This document shows, in pieces, positions 51,909 to 63,100 of a stretch of 64,000 nt of DNA. Numbering within the stretch: position 1 is the stretch's first letter; each line of letters starts with the position of its first letter. Below the pieces are notes generated by a model, which saw only the letters and a program-made list of their open reading frames with translations, had not been told where the DNA came from and did not search any database. Made by a program: the position numbers and the translations under genes. Origin of the DNA: Weissella confusa (GTDB lineage Bacteria > Bacillota > Bacilli > Lactobacillales > Lactobacillaceae); NCBI GenBank assembly GCA_001436895.1, contig JQAY01000001.1, positions 76,776-140,775 on the forward strand, read 5' to 3'.

Positions 51909-53336
51909 ATGGCAACTGCAGATTTTGGTGTTGTTGGTTTGGCCGTAATGGGTCGTAACTTGGCCTTGAACGTGGAATCACGTGGCTACACGGTTGCGGT
52001 ATACAACCGTTCAAGCGCTCGTACTGAAGATTTGGTACAAACGCACTCAGATAAGAAGTTTGTACCTGGTTACACTGTCGAGGAATTCGTGAAGTCAATT
52101 AAGGCCCCACGTCGTATTTTGTTGATGGTCAAGGCCGGTGCAGGAACTGACGCTGTTATTGAAGAATTGCTACCATTCTTGGAGAAGGGTGACATTTTGA
52201 TTGACGGTGGAAACACGTTCTTTGAGGACACGATGCGCCGATCAGAGAAGCTTGCTGAATCAGGCATCAACTTCATCGGAATGGGTGTATCAGGTGGTGA
52301 GTTGGGAGCCTTGCAAGGCCCTTCAATGATGCCTGGTGGACAACGCGAAGCTTATGATTTGGTTGAGCCAATCTTGAAGGAAATTGCCGCTAAGGCCCCT
52401 GAAGATGGTAAGCCAACGGTTGCCTACATCGGACCTAATGGTGCTGGTCACTACGTAAAGATGGTGCACAACGGTATCGAGTACGGTGATATGCAATTGA
52501 TCGCTGAGTCATACGACTTGTTGAAGCGCTTGTTGAAGTTGGACAAGGATGCTTTGGCAGGAACGTTTGCTGAGTGGAACAAGGGTGAGTTGGACTCATA
52601 CTTGATCGAAATCACGGCTGATATTTTGACGCGTGATGACGATTTGGGTTCAGGTAAGCCAATGGTAGATATGATTTTGGATCGTGCCGGAAACAAGGGA
52701 ACTGGAAAGTGGTCATCACAATCAGCTCTTGAAGTTGGTGCCCCACAATCATTGATTACGGAATCAGTTTACGCACGTTACATTTCAGCAATGAAGGAAG
52801 ACCGTGTGGCTGCTTCTAAGGTTTTGGCTGGTCCAGAATTCAACTTCGAAGGTGATGTCGACGCAACTGTTGAAGACATCCGCGAGGCTTTGTACTTCGG
52901 TAAGATCATGTCATACGCACAAGGTTTCGACCAATTGCGCATGGCTTCAGATCACTACGATTGGGACTTGCAATACGGTGAGTTGGCACAATTGTGGCGT
53001 GCTGGTGCGATTATTCGTGCCCGCTTCTTGCAACGTATTACGGATGCTTACAACAACGAAGCAGGTTTGCACAACTTGTTGTTGGATCCATACTTCAAGG
53101 ATATCGCTGAGAAGTACCAAGCAGCTGCTCGTCGCGTAATCGCTTTGGCAACGGCTGCTGGTGTACCAGTGCCATCATTGTCAGCTGCGGTTGCATACTT
53201 CGATTCATACCGTTCAGAAGTTTTGCCTGCAAACTTGATCCAAGCACAACGTGACTACTTCGGTGCTCACACTTACGAGCGTACGGACAAGCCAGCTGGT
53301 GAAATGTACCACTACTCATGGTACGAAGAAGCTTAA
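51909..53336 (+). CDS. gnd: 6-phosphogluconate dehydrogenase (decarboxylating)
   Basis: Converts 6-phosphogluconate to ribulose-5-phosphate and CO2, the step that feeds the phosphoketolase pathway in heterofermenters. The 475-residue protein has the NADP-binding [49 protein letters not shown], the catalytic [19 protein letters not shown] and [13 protein letters not shown] (usually GCIIR; the Cys is Ala). Strong promoter, GGAGG ribosome binding site and highly biased codons fit central metabolism. Confidence 0.96.
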   Translation: MATADFGVVGLAVMGRNLALNVESRGYTVAVYNRSSARTEDLVQTHSDKKFVPGYTVEEFVKSIKAPRRILLMVKAGAGTDAVIEELLPFLEKGDILIDGGNTFFEDTMRRSEKLAESGINFIGMGVSGGELGALQGPSMMPGGQREAYDLVEPILKEIAAKAPEDGKPTVAYIGPNGAGHYVKMVHNGIEYGDMQLIAESYDLLKRLLKLDKDALAGTFAEWNKGELDSYLIEITADILTRDDDLGSGKPMVDMILDRAGNKGTGKWSSQSALEVGAPQSLITESVYARYISAMKEDRVAASKVLAGPEFNFEGDVDATVEDIREALYFGKIMSYAQGFDQLRMASDHYDWDLQYGELAQLWRAGAIIRARFLQRITDAYNNEAGLHNLLLDPYFKDIAEKYQAAARRVIALATAAGVPVPSLSAAVAYFDSYRSEVLPANLIQAQRDYFGAHTYERTDKPAGEMYHYSWYEEA

Positions 53337-53350
53337 TAAGTAACTAATAG

Positions 53351-53384
53351 AAATGGTGAATCCAAATGGGTTCACCATTTTTTA
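53351..53384 (+). terminator. Terminator after gnd
   Basis: AAATGGTGAA/TTCACCATTT stem with T6. Confidence 0.88.
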
Positions 53385-53413
53385 TTGTCAGAATTCTTAG
53401 AATATGATAAGAT
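53385..53413 (+). promoter_or_regulatory. Promoter of the leader and permease unit
   Basis: TTGTCA (53385-53390), 17-bp spacer, TAAGAT (53408-53413), right after the gnd terminator; TATGAT at 53403 is a poorly spaced alternative. Confidence 0.5.
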
Positions 53414-53460
53414 TTTAATCGTTATGAAAAACCGCACACTTTTTGGAAGGAGAAATGATT

Positions 53461-53553
53461 ATGTTCAGTTTTGTTAACAACAATAATAATAATGATCGTT
53501 TCAACTCAACACAAAAAGTGATTGGGCGTTTTCGTGTAACGCTTGAACTGTGA
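53461..53553 (+). CDS. Putative 30-residue leader peptide with six consecutive Asn codons
   Basis: Reads MFSFVNNNNNNDRF at its start. Asn codons AAC AAC AAT AAT AAT AAT occupy 53476-53493. A strong ribosome binding site GGAAGGAG ends eight bases before ATG 53461 (ATG 53455 in frame is too close). The ORF is followed by a terminator and then, 32 bp on, by an amino-acid permease gene. Position, Asn run and mutually exclusive hairpins (separate entry) fit a transcription-attenuation leader. No direct evidence of translation. Confidence 0.6.
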   Translation: MFSFVNNNNNNDRFNSTQKVIGRFRVTLEL

Positions 53554-53601
53554 GAACGATTAGCAGTCATCCAATCACTGGGATTGGGTGGCTGTTTTTT
53601 T
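53517..53601 (+). promoter_or_regulatory. Attenuator: terminator with competing antiterminator
   Basis: Terminator: 53564-53576 pairs with 53582-53594 over 13 bp (three G-U pairs), then T7 (53595-53601). Antiterminator: AGTGATTGG at 53517-53525 (inside the leader ORF, just after the Asn codons) pairs perfectly with CCAATCACT at 53571-53579, destroying the terminator's left arm. A small hairpin GCGTT/AACGC (53526-53542) adjoins. The two structures exclude each other. Confidence 0.65.
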
Positions 53602-53632
53602 ATGCAAGAACGGAATAATCTAGGAGTAGGTC

Positions 53633-54964
53633 ATGGAAAACAAAGTTGAATTAAAACGATCAATGGGAATTTGGTCAGGGTTATCACTCGTTATCGGAAC
53701 GGTTATCGGTTCTGGAATCTTCTTTAAGCAAGCTGGGGTTTTGCAAACAGCTGGTTCATCAACGCTTGGACTATTGGCATGGGTTGCCGGTGGTGTCATC
53801 ACGTTGGCTGCTGGTTTGACGATTGCTGAAATCGGGGCCCGCTTGCCAAAGACAGGTGGGTTGTACAGCTACATTGAAGAGTTGTACGGACCAGCTGCTG
53901 GATTCTTGACAGGATGGATGCAAGTTGTCATCTACGCACCAGCCGTCATTGCCTCAATTGCTGGTTACGCTGCCTTTTTGACGGCTAACTTCTTGGGCTT
54001 GCCAACATCAGCTGCAACTTGGATTTCAGTTGTCTTCCTGTTGTTCATCGCAGGATTGAACATGTTGGAAAACCGTGTGGCTGCTAGCTTCCAAGTGATT
54101 ACAACGTCAATTAAGTTGATTCCAATCGCTGTGTTGATCATTTACGGTTTGTTCTTTGGTAAGGTTGATGCCTTGGGACAAACAGTTCACCAAGTCTCAC
54201 AATCAGGTGGTGGATTCGGAATGGCTATCTTGGCAACGTTGTTCGCTTATGATGGTTGGATTTTGTTGTCAAACATCGCCGGTGAGTTGAAGAACCCCCG
54301 TCGTGATGTGCCGCGCTCAATCGTTGGTGGTTTGATTTTGATCGTCATCGCCTACGTTGGTGTGACGTTTGGTGTTTACCACGCTTTGCCAGCTGAAAAG
54401 GTTGTCGCTTTGCAAAACAACGCGACGTTCGCGGTTGCTAAGGCTGCGTTTGGTGACTTTGGTGGACGCGCCTTGAGTTTGGCCATTATCATTTCAATGT
54501 TGGGAACGTTGAACGGTAAGATGTTGTCATTCCCACGTATGGCGTATGCAATGTCATTGGACGGCTTGTTCCCTAAGTACTTGTCAAAGTTGACGCGTAA
54601 GACGCAAGAGCCAACGAACGCCATTGCGACGGTAACGATTATGACGCTGGTTTTGGCAATCTTCTACACGTCAGGTGTTGATCGTTTGTCAGACATTGCC
54701 ATCTTCACTATCTGGATTTTCTACACGGCTGCGTTCTTCGGTGTCTTCATGTTGCGTCGCCAAGTAAAGCAAGGTAAGTTAGAAGAAATGGACACGTTGT
54801 TCAAGACGCCATTGTTCCCAATTACGCCATTGGTTGCAATTTTCGGTGCTTTGTTTGTGATTGGTTCAACGGTTATTAACGACTTTACAGGTGCTGCCAT
54901 TTCAATCGTATTGGTTTTGATTGGATTGCCAGTATTCTACTACTACAACAAGAAGCGTTCTTAA
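53633..54964 (+). CDS. APC-superfamily amino-acid permease (LAT/SteT-like)
   Basis: A 443-residue transporter with 12 TM segments. The helix 1 motif VIGTVIGSGIFF binds the substrate backbone in APC members, and AGLTIAEIGARLPKTGGLYSYIEELYGP follows. Similar to the LAT group, of which B. subtilis SteT exchanges Ser and Thr. Ribosome binding site TAGGAG. The Asn-rich leader and attenuator upstream suggest control by Asn-tRNA charging and perhaps Asn (or a related amino acid) as substrate; this is inference. Confidence 0.9.
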   Translation: MENKVELKRSMGIWSGLSLVIGTVIGSGIFFKQAGVLQTAGSSTLGLLAWVAGGVITLAAGLTIAEIGARLPKTGGLYSYIEELYGPAAGFLTGWMQVVIYAPAVIASIAGYAAFLTANFLGLPTSAATWISVVFLLFIAGLNMLENRVAASFQVITTSIKLIPIAVLIIYGLFFGKVDALGQTVHQVSQSGGGFGMAILATLFAYDGWILLSNIAGELKNPRRDVPRSIVGGLILIVIAYVGVTFGVYHALPAEKVVALQNNATFAVAKAAFGDFGGRALSLAIIISMLGTLNGKMLSFPRMAYAMSLDGLFPKYLSKLTRKTQEPTNAIATVTIMTLVLAIFYTSGVDRLSDIAIFTIWIFYTAAFFGVFMLRRQVKQGKLEEMDTLFKTPLFPITPLVAIFGALFVIGSTVINDFTGAAISIVLVLIGLPVFYYYNKKRS

Positions 54965-54973
54965 TGAATTTTG

Positions 54974-55010
54974 CAAAGCTATCAGGTATCTGCCTGGTAG
55001 CTTTTTTACT
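54974..55010 (+). terminator. Terminator after the permease gene
   Basis: AAGCTATCAGG/CCTGGTAGCTT stem (one wobble), then TTTTTAC. Confidence 0.88.
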
Positions 55011-55074
55011 TTACAGTGTTAACAGATATCGTTAAAATCAAAGTGTTAAAAACAAATGAGAAAAGAGGGCCGTC

Positions 55075-56478
55075 ATGGAATGGGCTGACCGAACAAAGCC
55101 TTATGAGGCCGATTTGATTCAAGATTTGAATCAAATTGTTAAAATACCATCGATTCTAGATCCAAACACACAAACTGAGCTAACACCATTTGGAACCGAC
55201 ATGGTGCGTGCATTAGCGAAGATGGAAGAATTGGCTGCCCGTGACGGTTTCCGTTATGGACGTGTCGATAACATGGTGACCTGGATCGAATATGGTCCGG
55301 CTGACGCTGACGAGACCGTGGCAATTCTGACACACATCGATATTGTACCGGCCGGCGCCGGGTGGTTACGCGATCCATTCAAGCCGGAAATTTTGGATGG
55401 CTTATACTTTGGTCGCGGGGCGGCTGACATGAAAGCTGACTTGATGAGTGCGTATTACGCCATGAAGTATTTGGCCGACCACGAAATTAAATTAACTCGC
55501 AAGATTCGTTTGATTATTGGAACTGATGAAGAGAACGGCTGGCGTGATTTGCCACGCTATTTCGAACAAGAAGGCGAACCAACGATCGGCTTCTCACCGG
55601 ACGGGGCGTTTCCGGTTGTGAATGGTGAAAAGGCCTTTCAAACCGTACAATTACGCTTTCCGAGTGTCTCGACTGGCGACTATATTTTGCGTCGTTTCAT
55701 TGCGGGAACGCGTCCAAATGTTGTGCCAGGGGATGCGCGTGCGCGTGTGGTCGTGCCCGACCCGGACGAGATGGTGCATGATTTTGAACAATACTTGGCC
55801 CAATATCCATTTTTGAGTGGTAAGACCGAAATCAAGGGGAAAGAATTGCGTCTCTTGTTGAACGGGGTCCAGGCTCACGGCGCTTACCCACAAGATGGTG
55901 AGAATGCTGGCACATATTTGGCACATTTCCTCAACCGGTATGCGTTTGCGGATGATGCTAAGACCTTTTTGCAGTTTGTTGGTGAGACGGTGCATGACGA
56001 TATTGGCGCTGAGAATTTAGGGTTACGCTATCACGACGACACGATGGGTGACCTAACGTTGAACGTCGGGGTGATGCGTTTTAGTTTGAATGGACAGGGA
56101 ACGATTTTGCTGAACTTCCGTTATCCGCAAGGGGTTAATGTGCAAGCGGTGATGACCCAAGTCCAACGACACCTTGGCGACTTTAAAGCGACGGTCGAAG
56201 TGTGGCCAGGGGGTATGGAACCACACTTGGTGCCGGAAACGGATGAACTGGTTGGTGTCCTATCAATGGTTTATGCCAAGCAGACGGGGATGTTTATGAA
56301 TCCGCGCACATCAAATGGTGGGTCGTATGCCCGTTTGCTGAAGCGTGGCGTCGCCTTTGGTGGTCAGTTCCCGGATGTGCCGGTCACAAGTCACCAAGCA
56401 AATGAATCAACACCAGTTGCTAACTTAACGCGCTCGATGGCAATCTTTGCTGAAGCGTTGTTAAAGTTGGCGCAATAA
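55075..56478 (+). CDS. pepV: M20-family dipeptidase PepV
   Basis: A 467-residue cytoplasmic dinuclear zinc dipeptidase. Motifs: LTHIDIVPAG (zinc His, Asp), GRGAADMKADLM (bridging Asp), IGTDEENGW (catalytic Glu-Glu), FSPDGAFPVVNGEK (Asp), and TSNGGSYARLL / VTSHQANES (late zinc His). Length matches PepV of lactobacilli. It releases free amino acids from dipeptides and completes peptide use. Ribosome binding site AAAGAGG. Monocistronic. Confidence 0.93.
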   Translation: MEWADRTKPYEADLIQDLNQIVKIPSILDPNTQTELTPFGTDMVRALAKMEELAARDGFRYGRVDNMVTWIEYGPADADETVAILTHIDIVPAGAGWLRDPFKPEILDGLYFGRGAADMKADLMSAYYAMKYLADHEIKLTRKIRLIIGTDEENGWRDLPRYFEQEGEPTIGFSPDGAFPVVNGEKAFQTVQLRFPSVSTGDYILRRFIAGTRPNVVPGDARARVVVPDPDEMVHDFEQYLAQYPFLSGKTEIKGKELRLLLNGVQAHGAYPQDGENAGTYLAHFLNRYAFADDAKTFLQFVGETVHDDIGAENLGLRYHDDTMGDLTLNVGVMRFSLNGQGTILLNFRYPQGVNVQAVMTQVQRHLGDFKATVEVWPGGMEPHLVPETDELVGVLSMVYAKQTGMFMNPRTSNGGSYARLLKRGVAFGGQFPDVPVTSHQANESTPVANLTRSMAIFAEALLKLAQ

Positions 56479-56490
56479 CTAAAAATCTGA

Positions 56491-56526
56491 CAGACTCTGG
56501 GCAAAAGCCTGGGGTCTTTTTTCACG
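56491..56526 (+). terminator. Terminator after pepV
   Basis: AGACTCTGGGC/GCCTGGGGTCT stem (wobbles), AAAA loop, T6. Confidence 0.85.
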
Positions 56527-56577
56527 TATAGCTGGTAAAATGAGAGGATACAACTCGTTATGAAAAAGGGGGCGCAC

Positions 56578-59500
56578 ATGGCTTTAGAATTGTTGTTTGG
56601 TCGCGCGAGTGCTGACCATGAATTAGCGCTATTGGAGCGTGTGCAGAAGGTCTTGGCAGCCGATGAGCAAGCCGAGATTTTTTATGTGGTACCGAACCAC
56701 ATTAAGTTTGAAACAGAAATTCAAGTGCTAAGTCGTTTGGCTGAGCTGGAAAATCGTCACGGGGCCGCAGTCGCAGTGCCAAACGTGCAAGTCTTTTCAT
56801 TGAGCCGTTTAGCTTGGTACTACATGCAAGATGACCCGATTTATCGCCAAGCCAACTTGTCAGCGACTGGTATGACGATGCTAGTACAGGCCTTGCTACG
56901 TGAACACCAAGATGAATTGGTGTTGTACGGCAGTTTGTTGACCAAGCAAGGGTTTATTAGTCAATTTGCGAGTCAGATTCTTGAGCTGAAGCAAGCTGGT
57001 TTAACGTGGTCAGAAGTGCGTGAAATGGCTGAAAACCTTTCGGGCCAAGGCACGTTGCAAATGAAGTTGCAGGACCTGGCTTTGATTGGTGAAGCGCTGG
57101 ATCAAGAGTTGGCCAACCGTGGGCAATATCTGAATAGTGAATTGCTGACGGCTTTGCGCGTTTATTTGGCGACGGAAAAGACGGATACGTCACACCATTA
57201 CTACTTTATTAATGGGTATTCACAAATGACGACACCAGAACGCGGGGTTGTTGAGACTTTGATTGAACGTGCAGGTGGCGTGGCGATTGCACTGCCTGCT
57301 GACGACGGGGCTGCGAGTGTCTCAGACGTGACGTTGTCAGAAAATGACTTGTTCTACCGACCTAAGCGTTTGGCACGCCAATTGCGTGATTTCGCTGTGG
57401 CGCATGATGTCCCGGTGACGGCGAATGCTGTAACAGCACAACGTCCAATAAGTGACACAATTGCGGCGATTGAATCGTTCTGGATTGATTATGAACAACA
57501 CGGTATTCAGCAACAAACGCAATCAGCACCGCTACCTGATTTTGATGTGTGGCAAGCGACGACGCGCTATCAAGAAGTTGAGCAAATGGCCCGTATGATT
57601 CGCCAAGAAGTGGCCAGTGGCAAGCGACGCTATCGTGATTTCATGCTGATGACGCGTGACTTGGGGCAATATGAGAATATCTTACCAGCGGTGTTTGCCC
57701 GTTACGAAATCCCGGTGTTTATGGACTTGGATCGACCAATGGGGGCGCACCCGCTCGTGGCCTTTTTGGACAAGTTGTTCCGTTTGGCACCAGCCTACAC
57801 GATTTCAGATGTGATGGGGTTGTTGAAGACGGAGCTATTATTGCCTGAAGATGTCACATTGGCCGATTATCGTGAGGCGTTGGCGGAAACGGAAAACTAT
57901 GCGTTGGCTAAGAATTTGCCAGGGTGGCGTTGGACGGATGATACGCCATGGCAGTTTGACCGCAACGTCGCCGATTCGGATGATGAAGTGGTTCGCGAAC
58001 ACGTGGCGGCTAAGGATGCCCAATTGGCATTGATTCACAACCAAATCAGTCAGGTGGTGGCGCCATTCTTATCACGCCTAGCGGAAGCCAAAGATGCCCG
58101 TGAGATGGCGCGTGAACTATATGGCTTTTTGACGCAAATCGGCATTCAACAACGTTTGATTGCCTGGCGTGATGCCGCAATTGAAGCGGGTGACCTATGG
58201 GCTGCCCAACAACCCGAACAAGTTTGGCGCACGTTTATTGGGGTGCTGGATGACTTTGTGGCAGTGTTTGATCACACTGAAATGACGGTTGAAACGTTGC
58301 AAGAACTACTCCAAGCGGCGTTTGAAAGTGCCAAGTACACGGGTATTCCAGCAACGATGGACCAAGTGCGTGTGTCTGAAAGCGGAATCGTGCAACGTCA
58401 GGGTTATCACACGGTGATTGTATTTGGGGCAACCAGTGTTAATTTGCCAGCAACGACTCGTACAAAGGCGTTGTTGCACGATGGTGACCGTGAATTATTG
58501 CAAGACAAGCTGCCGGAGCATGTGTTCTTGCGTGAAACATCTGAGCAACAAATGGCGCAAGAATCCTTGTTGATGTACAGCGCGATGATGACGGCAGCAA
58601 CCCGCATGATTTGGTTGTACGCCACTAGTGATGGTGAAGGTAGTCAACAAGCGTCAACGTACGTGACGCGTTTGGTGCGTCAATTCCATCAACCGGTGCA
58701 TGAGTTCAAGGCGTTGCCTGATCCACGTGCGATGGATGTTCACGAATACGTTGGAACGGTTGCAAGTACGCTCGCACACTTGGTGGTTGTGAACCGCCAA
58801 GCAGAAAACCAAAAGCAAGACCGTCAGTCGGCAGAATTGAGCGGTGCTTGGCAAGGCTTGCAGGCACAAATTAAGCAACTGGCACCAGCCCAGGCTGCCC
58901 GTGTAATGGGCGGTTTGACGTATGAAAACCGACCAAGCCAAATCATGGCGCCGTTGATGAGTCAGCTATTCGGTAATGATCTGAAGGCGTCGATTTCACG
59001 TCTTGAGAACTATGCGAAGAACCCATTTGAATTCTTCTTGCAATACGGTTTGCGTTTGCAAGAGCGTCAGGTGCTCCAACTAACGCCGGCTGAAAAGGGG
59101 ACGTTGATGCACACGATTCTGGAACGTTTGTTCACGGAATTGATTCGTGAGAACAAGACGTTGAGTGAATTCACGGATGCAGAATTACGTCTGTTGGAGC
59201 AAAACATTCTGCATGGATTGCTTCAAAGTGGGGATGCGACGTTTGATATCTTCACGAGTTCAGCCCGTATGCAATTCTTGACACAACGTTTGGCGGAACA
59301 AGTGCACGATACAGTTCAGAACATGAAGCGCGGTCAATTAATTGACGGTGGGGTGCATACCCTTGGTGTTGAAGCTGGTTTTGGTTTGCCACAGAGCAAG
59401 TTGAAGCCGGTGCAATATGAGTTGCCAATTGGTCGCGTGACGGTTCGCGGGAAAGTGGATCGTTATGACTTGGTGGAAACGCCGGCCGGTAACTTCTTGA

Positions 59501-60153
59501 CGATTGTCGATTACAAGTCTGGTAAGCGTACCTTTGACTACACGCAAGCCTATGCTGGTTTGGAATTGCAATTGATGACGTATTGGACGGCGATGCTGAC
59601 CAACGCGGATGTGTTACCAACCAGTGAAATGGGTGGTGCGGTGTTCTGGTCACTCCAAAATCCATGGATTAAGGCCACTGATATTTCAGGTGCTTCGTTG
59701 GCTGAATTGCAGGAAGAAGCTGATAAAGCAGCCGCCAGCCAAGGCGCTTACCGTGGTGTCTTGCGTGACAATGAAGCCTACATTGAGCGCCTTGAAGGTG
59801 TTGAAGGTGTGAAGACACCGTTTGCCTTGAAGCGTTTGAAGAGTGGTGGCTTTGCCAAGACGGCTGACGTTGTGACGGAAGACAACTTGAATACGTTACT
59901 GCAATTTAACGAGGCCAAAATCCGCCAAATTGCGACAAACATTTTGGCCGGACAATTCCCACTATTGCCATTCCGTGATGGGCCAAATAAGACAGGTATG
60001 ATGTACACGGCTTATAAGCCGGTCATGATGTTTGATGCCATGATGGGGAATGAATACCGTAATATTAAAAAGCTCAAGGCAGACGATGCTTTGAAGGCGA
60101 TGCAAAATCTGATTACGGGCGACGAAGATGAAGAAGAGGGGGCAGAGGACTAA
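56578..60153 (+). CDS. addB: ATP-dependent helicase/nuclease subunit B (AddB/RexB), without cysteines
   Basis: Subunit of the AddAB (RexAB) double-strand-break resection enzyme that recognises Chi. The 1191-residue protein has an inactive helicase-like N-terminal part (LLFGRASADHEL where Walker A would be, no GKT) and a C-terminal RecB-type nuclease with FLTIVDYKSGKRTFDYTQAY. AddB of Bacillus binds a [4Fe-4S] cluster through four cysteines around the nuclease domain; this protein contains none, e.g. YAKNPFEFFLQYGL where CPF is usual. Start is ATG 56578, because AAAAAGGGGG before it is the ribosome binding site and overlaps the earlier ATG at 56560. TAATG couples it to addA. Confidence 0.93.
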   Translation: MALELLFGRASADHELALLERVQKVLAADEQAEIFYVVPNHIKFETEIQVLSRLAELENRHGAAVAVPNVQVFSLSRLAWYYMQDDPIYRQANLSATGMTMLVQALLREHQDELVLYGSLLTKQGFISQFASQILELKQAGLTWSEVREMAENLSGQGTLQMKLQDLALIGEALDQELANRGQYLNSELLTALRVYLATEKTDTSHHYYFINGYSQMTTPERGVVETLIERAGGVAIALPADDGAASVSDVTLSENDLFYRPKRLARQLRDFAVAHDVPVTANAVTAQRPISDTIAAIESFWIDYEQHGIQQQTQSAPLPDFDVWQATTRYQEVEQMARMIRQEVASGKRRYRDFMLMTRDLGQYENILPAVFARYEIPVFMDLDRPMGAHPLVAFLDKLFRLAPAYTISDVMGLLKTELLLPEDVTLADYREALAETENYALAKNLPGWRWTDDTPWQFDRNVADSDDEVVREHVAAKDAQLALIHNQISQVVAPFLSRLAEAKDAREMARELYGFLTQIGIQQRLIAWRDAAIEAGDLWAAQQPEQVWRTFIGVLDDFVAVFDHTEMTVETLQELLQAAFESAKYTGIPATMDQVRVSESGIVQRQGYHTVIVFGATSVNLPATTRTKALLHDGDRELLQDKLPEHVFLRETSEQQMAQESLLMYSAMMTAATRMIWLYATSDGEGSQQASTYVTRLVRQFHQPVHEFKALPDPRAMDVHEYVGTVASTLAHLVVVNRQAENQKQDRQSAELSGAWQGLQAQIKQLAPAQAARVMGGLTYENRPSQIMAPLMSQLFGNDLKASISRLENYAKNPFEFFLQYGLRLQERQVLQLTPAEKGTLMHTILERLFTELIRENKTLSEFTDAELRLLEQNILHGLLQSGDATFDIFTSSARMQFLTQRLAEQVHDTVQNMKRGQLIDGGVHTLGVEAGFGLPQSKLKPVQYELPIGRVTVRGKVDRYDLVETPAGNFLTIVDYKSGKRTFDYTQAYAGLELQLMTYWTAMLTNADVLPTSEMGGAVFWSLQNPWIKATDISGASLAELQEEADKAAASQGAYRGVLRDNEAYIERLEGVEGVKTPFALKRLKSGGFAKTADVVTEDNLNTLLQFNEAKIRQIATNILAGQFPLLPFRDGPNKTGMMYTAYKPVMMFDAMMGNEYRNIKKLKADDALKAMQNLITGDEDEEEGAED

Positions 60154-63100
60154 TGAATTTTACAACGTCACAAGAAGCGGCCATTACCACAACTGGCCAA
60201 AATATCTTGGTGTCTGCTTCCGCCGGTTCAGGTAAAACGCGTGTCTTGGTTGAGCGTGTGATTCGACGCTTGTTGGCCGGCGAAAATGTGAATACGTTTT
60301 TGATCGTAACGTTTACTGAAGCAGCTGCGGCTGAAATGAAGGAGCGACTTGAGGGCGCAATTCGCGGTGCGTTGGCCGAGTCTGAGGGTGAACAACGTCA
60401 GCACTTGTTGAAGCAACTGCGTCTATTGAATGTTGCCAATATTTCGACTTTGCACGCGTTTGCGTTGCGCTTGATTGAGCAATATCACTACACAATTGAT
60501 TTGGACCCACAATTCCGATTGTCTGATGATGCCGAACGCACCTTGTTGATGATGGAAGTCTATGGTGATTTGCTTGAGCAACGTTATGCTGAGGATCCAG
60601 ACCAAACGTTTGCTAAGTTTGCGGCTCAATTTGCGTCAGGTTCAACTGATGACCGCACGTTGCAAGAATCAGTCTTCACGTTGTTCAACTTTGCGATGGC
60701 ACGACCAGATACAACGGCATGGTTGGAAAGTTTGGCCGATGATTATGAGATTGGGGATGATTTTGCATCATCTAATTTCTTTAGGACACAATTATTGCCA
60801 ACGCTACAAAGCGAGATGTTAGCGATTAATGATCAAAGCATCCAATTGGTTAATCAAGCACCGGATACGATGGATGAACCGCCGGCTGTAAATCGTTTAC
60901 TGAACATTCAAAACGATGCCAATGCGTATAGTCGTCTGTTGACGCTCTTGCAAGATACGCCAACAAGTTGGGATGTTTTGCGTCAGGCGTTTGCATCAGT
61001 GACCTTGATGGGGTGGGGTAAAGGCGAAGATGGCAAGGGTAAGAACTTTACGTCAAAGCATGACCCAGAACTAAAGGCGGCTTGGGAACCAGTTAAGGCA
61101 CAACGTGAGCAAATCAAAGAACGTTTCGAGAAGCTGCAAGAAAACTATTTTGCGTTGGATGCTGCCGGTATGCAGCTCGCCATTGGTGGGGCTGGTGAAG
61201 TCATTAAGCAATTGGTTGATTTCACGCAAGCTTTCCGTGAGGCATTTCTAACTGAAAAGCTTCGTCGCAAGGTGCTAGATTTTAACGACTTGGAACACTT
61301 TGCGTTGCAAATCGTTAGCCAACCCGCGGTAGCTACTGAACTACAAGCGCGTTACAACGAAGTTATGGTCGATGAGTATCAAGACACGAACCAACTGCAA
61401 GAAGCGATTTTGTCACAAATTGCGACGGGGGATAACACTTTCCAAGTGGGTGACATCAAGCAATCTATCTATAAGTTCCGTCAGGCTGATCCGACGCTGT
61501 TTGGTCATAAACTAACGACGTATCCGAAGACTGACGGCAACACCGTGATTACGTTGCAGGAGAATTTCCGTTCACAACCGAACGTAACTGACTACATCAA
61601 CTACATTTTTGCGCAGATTATGAGCGAACAATTGGGCGATGTGGAATACGCCGGTGAGGCCGAATTGGTTGCGGGGGCTGATTACTATCCGGCTGACTTG
61701 CCAAAGGAAGCCCAAATGATGGTGTACTTGGATCAAGATGATGCCGACGACGCTGAAGAAGACGAACCGGATGTGAAGAACGAGTATGGTTTCACGAAGG
61801 CGACTGGCCAAATTCGCATGATGGCATTGAAGATTAAAGAATTGATGGATACGAAGTTCGAAATCTTTGATCGTAAAGCGGGTGAGAAACGTCCAGTTCG
61901 CTATAGCGATATGACCGTTTTGGTGCCAACCAAGAATCAGAACTTGGATGTGTTGGACATTTTCCGTGAGATGGATATTCCGATTGTGGTGAATGGAGCG
62001 GAAAACTATTTCCAAACCACTGAAATATCAGTCATGATGAGCTTGCTGCAAGTGATTGATAATCCGCATCAAGATATTCCGTTGGCAGCGGTGCTTCGTT
62101 CACCTTTGTACGGTATTGATGAAAACGGTTTGGCGTTGATTCGTACCCAAGCAATGGATGATGATTTCTTTACGGCCGTGAAGGCGTTGGCGAACAACCC
62201 GCTCACAATTTCGGTTGAAGGGGTTTCTGTTGAATTGGTAAATGAAACAATTGCTGCCGTGCAACGCTTCTTGGCCGACTTGGAAACATTCCGTACGCTG
62301 GCGGTTCAGAATCAAATTGTGGATTTGCTATGGCAGATTTACAACACGACGGGATGGTTGGATTATGTTGGTGGCTTGCCATCAGGTCCACAACGTCAAG
62401 CAAACTTGCACGCCCTATATGAACGTGCGGCGATGTATCAAAAGAGTAGTTTTGTTGGCTTGTATCAGTTCATTAACTACGTGACGCAGTTGCAAACTCA
62501 AGACAAGGACTTGGGTGAAGCTGATGCCAACGTGGCGAGTGATAGTGTGTCATTGATGACGATTCACCGTTCAAAGGGGTTGGAGTTCCCAATTGTCTTT
62601 GTGTTGAACAGTACGCGTAAGATGAGTAGTCAGCGCGAAACGATGGGTGATGTCTTGTTGGATGCGCAAGCGGGAGCCGGCATGGATTATGTCGATTTGG
62701 AACACCATTTGAAGTTGCCAACGCCACAACGCGAATTTGTGAAGGATGCCCGCATTCGTGGCGCCTTTGCGGAACAATTGCGTGTGCTATACGTAGCCTT
62801 AACGCGTGCCGAGCAACACCTCTTTATGGTGGGCTCATACAGTAGCGTGAAGGCACTATGGTCAAAGTGGTCGTTAGCTGAAAATGGTTCCGATTGGATG
62901 TTGCCGGACTGGGTGCGCCTGTCTGGAAAGTCGTTTATGGATTTGATGGGGATGGCGTTGATGCGTCACCCACAAGCGCCAGCGCTACAAGAGGCGTTGG
63001 GTCGCTATGACGAGGATGAAGTCGTTGATTTCAGCGAAATCCGTGCCAAGGCCCCTAAGAAGCCATTTAGTTTTGGTCTTGAAATTGTGGATAGCGCAGA

